Positions 62,851 to 64,000 of a DNA stretch of 64,000 nucleotides are shown in pieces. The notes under the pieces are model-generated. The model was not told where the DNA came from. It did not search any database and worked only from the letters and a program-made list of their open reading frames with translations. The translations under genes were made by a program, and so were the position numbers. The stretch is from Chryseobacterium takakiae (GTDB lineage Bacteria > Bacteroidota > Bacteroidia > Flavobacteriales > Weeksellaceae). How positions within the stretch are numbered: the stretch's first letter is position 1; each line of letters opens with the position of its first letter. Location: positions 124,001-188,000 of the forward strand of contig NZ_FQVO01000001.1 of assembly GCF_900129385.1 (NCBI RefSeq), written 5' to 3'.

Positions 62851-64000
62851 TTTGTTCTTTTAATCTTATGCTTACGGCATTTTTGTGTGCAAATAATCCT
62901 TCTGCTTCCGCCATTACTTCTATTGTTTTTCCTAAATTTTGTAACCCCTGCTCGGATAAATTCTGAAAAGTAATTTTCTTCACGAAACTATCGAGGGAAA
63001 CACCGCTGTAATTTTTTGCAAAACCGTTGGTGGGGAGCGTGTGATTGGTTCCGCTTGCATAATCTCCCGCACTTTCACATGAATAATTTCCCAGGAAAAC
63101 AGAACCTGCATTCCGGATTTGCTGAATATATTTTTCAAAATTATTGACTGCTAAAATCAAGTGTTCCGGCGCGTACAAATTGCTGAATTCCAAAGCTTCA
63201 TCAATTGAGTCCAGTAAAATAAAATGGCTGTTTTTTAAAGATTCTGCCGCCATTTCATTTCTCGGAAGTGCTTCAAGCTGTTTTTGGGTTTCAAGAATGG
63301 TTTCATCAAGAATTTTCTCATCTGTGGAAAGGAAAATCACCTGGCTGTCACTCCCATGTTCTGCCTGAGAAAGTAAATCGGCAGCACAAAATTCCGGAAC
63401 TGCATTTTCATCGGCAATCACAAGAACTTCACTTGGTCCGGCAGGCATATCGATGGCAATATTGTAGTTTTGCGCATATTCTTTAGCCGCTACAACATAC
63501 TGATTTCCAGGCCCGAAAATTTTGTAGACATTCGGGATATTTTCTGTTCCAAAAGTCATTGCTGCAATTGCCTGAGCGCCTCCTGTTTTGAATATTTTGG
63601 TTACGCCGCAAAGCTTTGCCGTATACAAAATTGCAGGATTGGTATTCCCGTTTTTATCCGGTGGCGTACAAAGGATCATTTCCTCACACCCTGCTAACTG
63701 AGCCGGAATGGCAAGCATTAAAACCGTAGAAAATAAAGGCGCTGTTCCGCCGGGAATATAAATGCCAACTTTTTCGATTGGGCGGTTTTCTCTCCAACAA
63801 ACGACTCCGTTTGTTGTTTCAATCTTTTCAATCGTTGGAATTTGTGAAGCGTGAAATCTCGTAATATTCGATTTCGCTTCCTGAATGGCTGCTTTCAGCT
63901 CTTCACTGATTAGACTTTCAGCGGCTTCAATTTCCTTTTCAGAAACTTTAATATCTTTTATTTCAGCAGAATCAAATTTTTCAGCAAAATCAATCAGCGC
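62837..64000 (-). CDS. hisD: Histidinol dehydrogenase, 5' end outside the window
   Basis: It oxidises histidinol to histidine in two NAD-dependent steps. The frame is open to the right edge of the window (about 388 codons of the usual 430), so the start is not present here. Beyond the internal methionine at 63718 the frame continues with IEKVGIYIPGGTAPLFSTVLM, which is HisD. Zinc and active site motifs AEHGSDSQVIFL, GNYSCESAGDYASGTNHTLPT are complete. hisG is expected just outside. Confidence 0.96.
   Translation of the reverse strand, partial: ALIDFAEKFDSAEIKDIKVSEKEIEAAESLISEELKAAIQEAKSNITRFHASQIPTIEKIETTNGVVCWRENRPIEKVGIYIPGGTAPLFSTVLMLAIPAQLAGCEEMILCTPPDKNGNTNPAILYTAKLCGVTKIFKTGGAQAIAAMTFGTENIPNVYKIFGPGNQYVVAAKEYAQNYNIAIDMPAGPSEVLVIADENAVPEFCAADLLSQAEHGSDSQVIFLSTDEKILDETILETQKQLEALPRNEMAAESLKNSHFILLDSIDEALEFSNLYAPEHLILAVNNFEKYIQQIRNAGSVFLGNYSCESAGDYASGTNHTLPTNGFAKNYSGVSLDSFVKKITFQNLSEQGLQNLGKTIEVMAEAEGLFAHKNAVSIRLKEQNERI

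Overview
The window is a chromosomal segment from a member of the Bacteroidota, class Flavobacteriia, most likely Chryseobacterium or a close relative in the Weeksellaceae. The grounds are the low GC content, the lack of Shine-Dalgarno sequences, promoters that fit the Bacteroidota pattern TTTG-N(about 19)-TAnnTTTG, three secreted proteins with type IX secretion (T9SS) C-terminal sorting domains, and protein sequences that read throughout like flavobacterial homologues. The genus is inferred from memory of related proteins, not from a search. I saw no rRNA, tRNA, CRISPR array, insertion sequence or prophage.

Layout. 0.1-3.4 kb: a ClC chloride channel and an aldo/keto reductase, separated by an AT-rich repeat. 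3.5-7.4 kb: an ECF sigma factor and its anti-sigma factor, divergent from a fasciclin protein and two exported ferritin-like proteins, probably one stress module. 7.4-8.1 kb: a second copy of the repeat, a tiny membrane-protein gene and a promoter-terminator pair that looks like a small RNA gene. 8.1-15.1 kb: a biotin operon (an unnamed di-iron ferritin-like protein, bioF, bioD, bioB, bioA and a YetF/DUF421 membrane protein), divergent from a MocR-type regulator. 15.2-20.9 kb: the ligase-associated DNA repair cassette (MBL exonuclease, ATP-dependent ligase, Lhr-type helicase) interrupted by a ParDE toxin-antitoxin pair. 20.9-31.3 kb: GNAT, Crp/Fnr and HAD proteins, a third repeat copy, an S9 peptidase, DoxX, Era, two hypothetical proteins and uvrA.

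31.5-34.8 kb: an isolated type VI secretion fragment (TssE, TssF) with a lipoprotein. 35-42 kb: a T9SS-exported endonuclease I, an acyl-CoA dehydrogenase with DinB, and a T9SS-exported metalloprotease. 42.1-44 kb: an NTP-pyrophosphohydrolase/thioredoxin/DUF4230 operon. 44.1-48.7 kb: leuA-leuC-leuD-leuB on the minus strand, with a GC-richer repeat element between leuC and leuD. 48.8-57.9 kb: a Bacteroidota protein of unknown function, thrS, infC, an inserted lectin/glycosyltransferase pair, rpmI, rplT and an M28 peptidase. 58-64 kb: the histidine operon hisD(partial)-C-B-H-A-F-IE on the minus strand.

Most of the window is conserved housekeeping and amino-acid or cofactor biosynthesis. The best candidates for new biology are the di-iron protein that heads the biotin operon and its divergent MocR regulator, the sigma/fasciclin/ferritin-like module, the orphan TssE-TssF-lipoprotein operon, the possible small RNA at 8.05 kb, and three kinds of dispersed non-coding repeat. 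No searches could be run, so family names come from recognised motifs.
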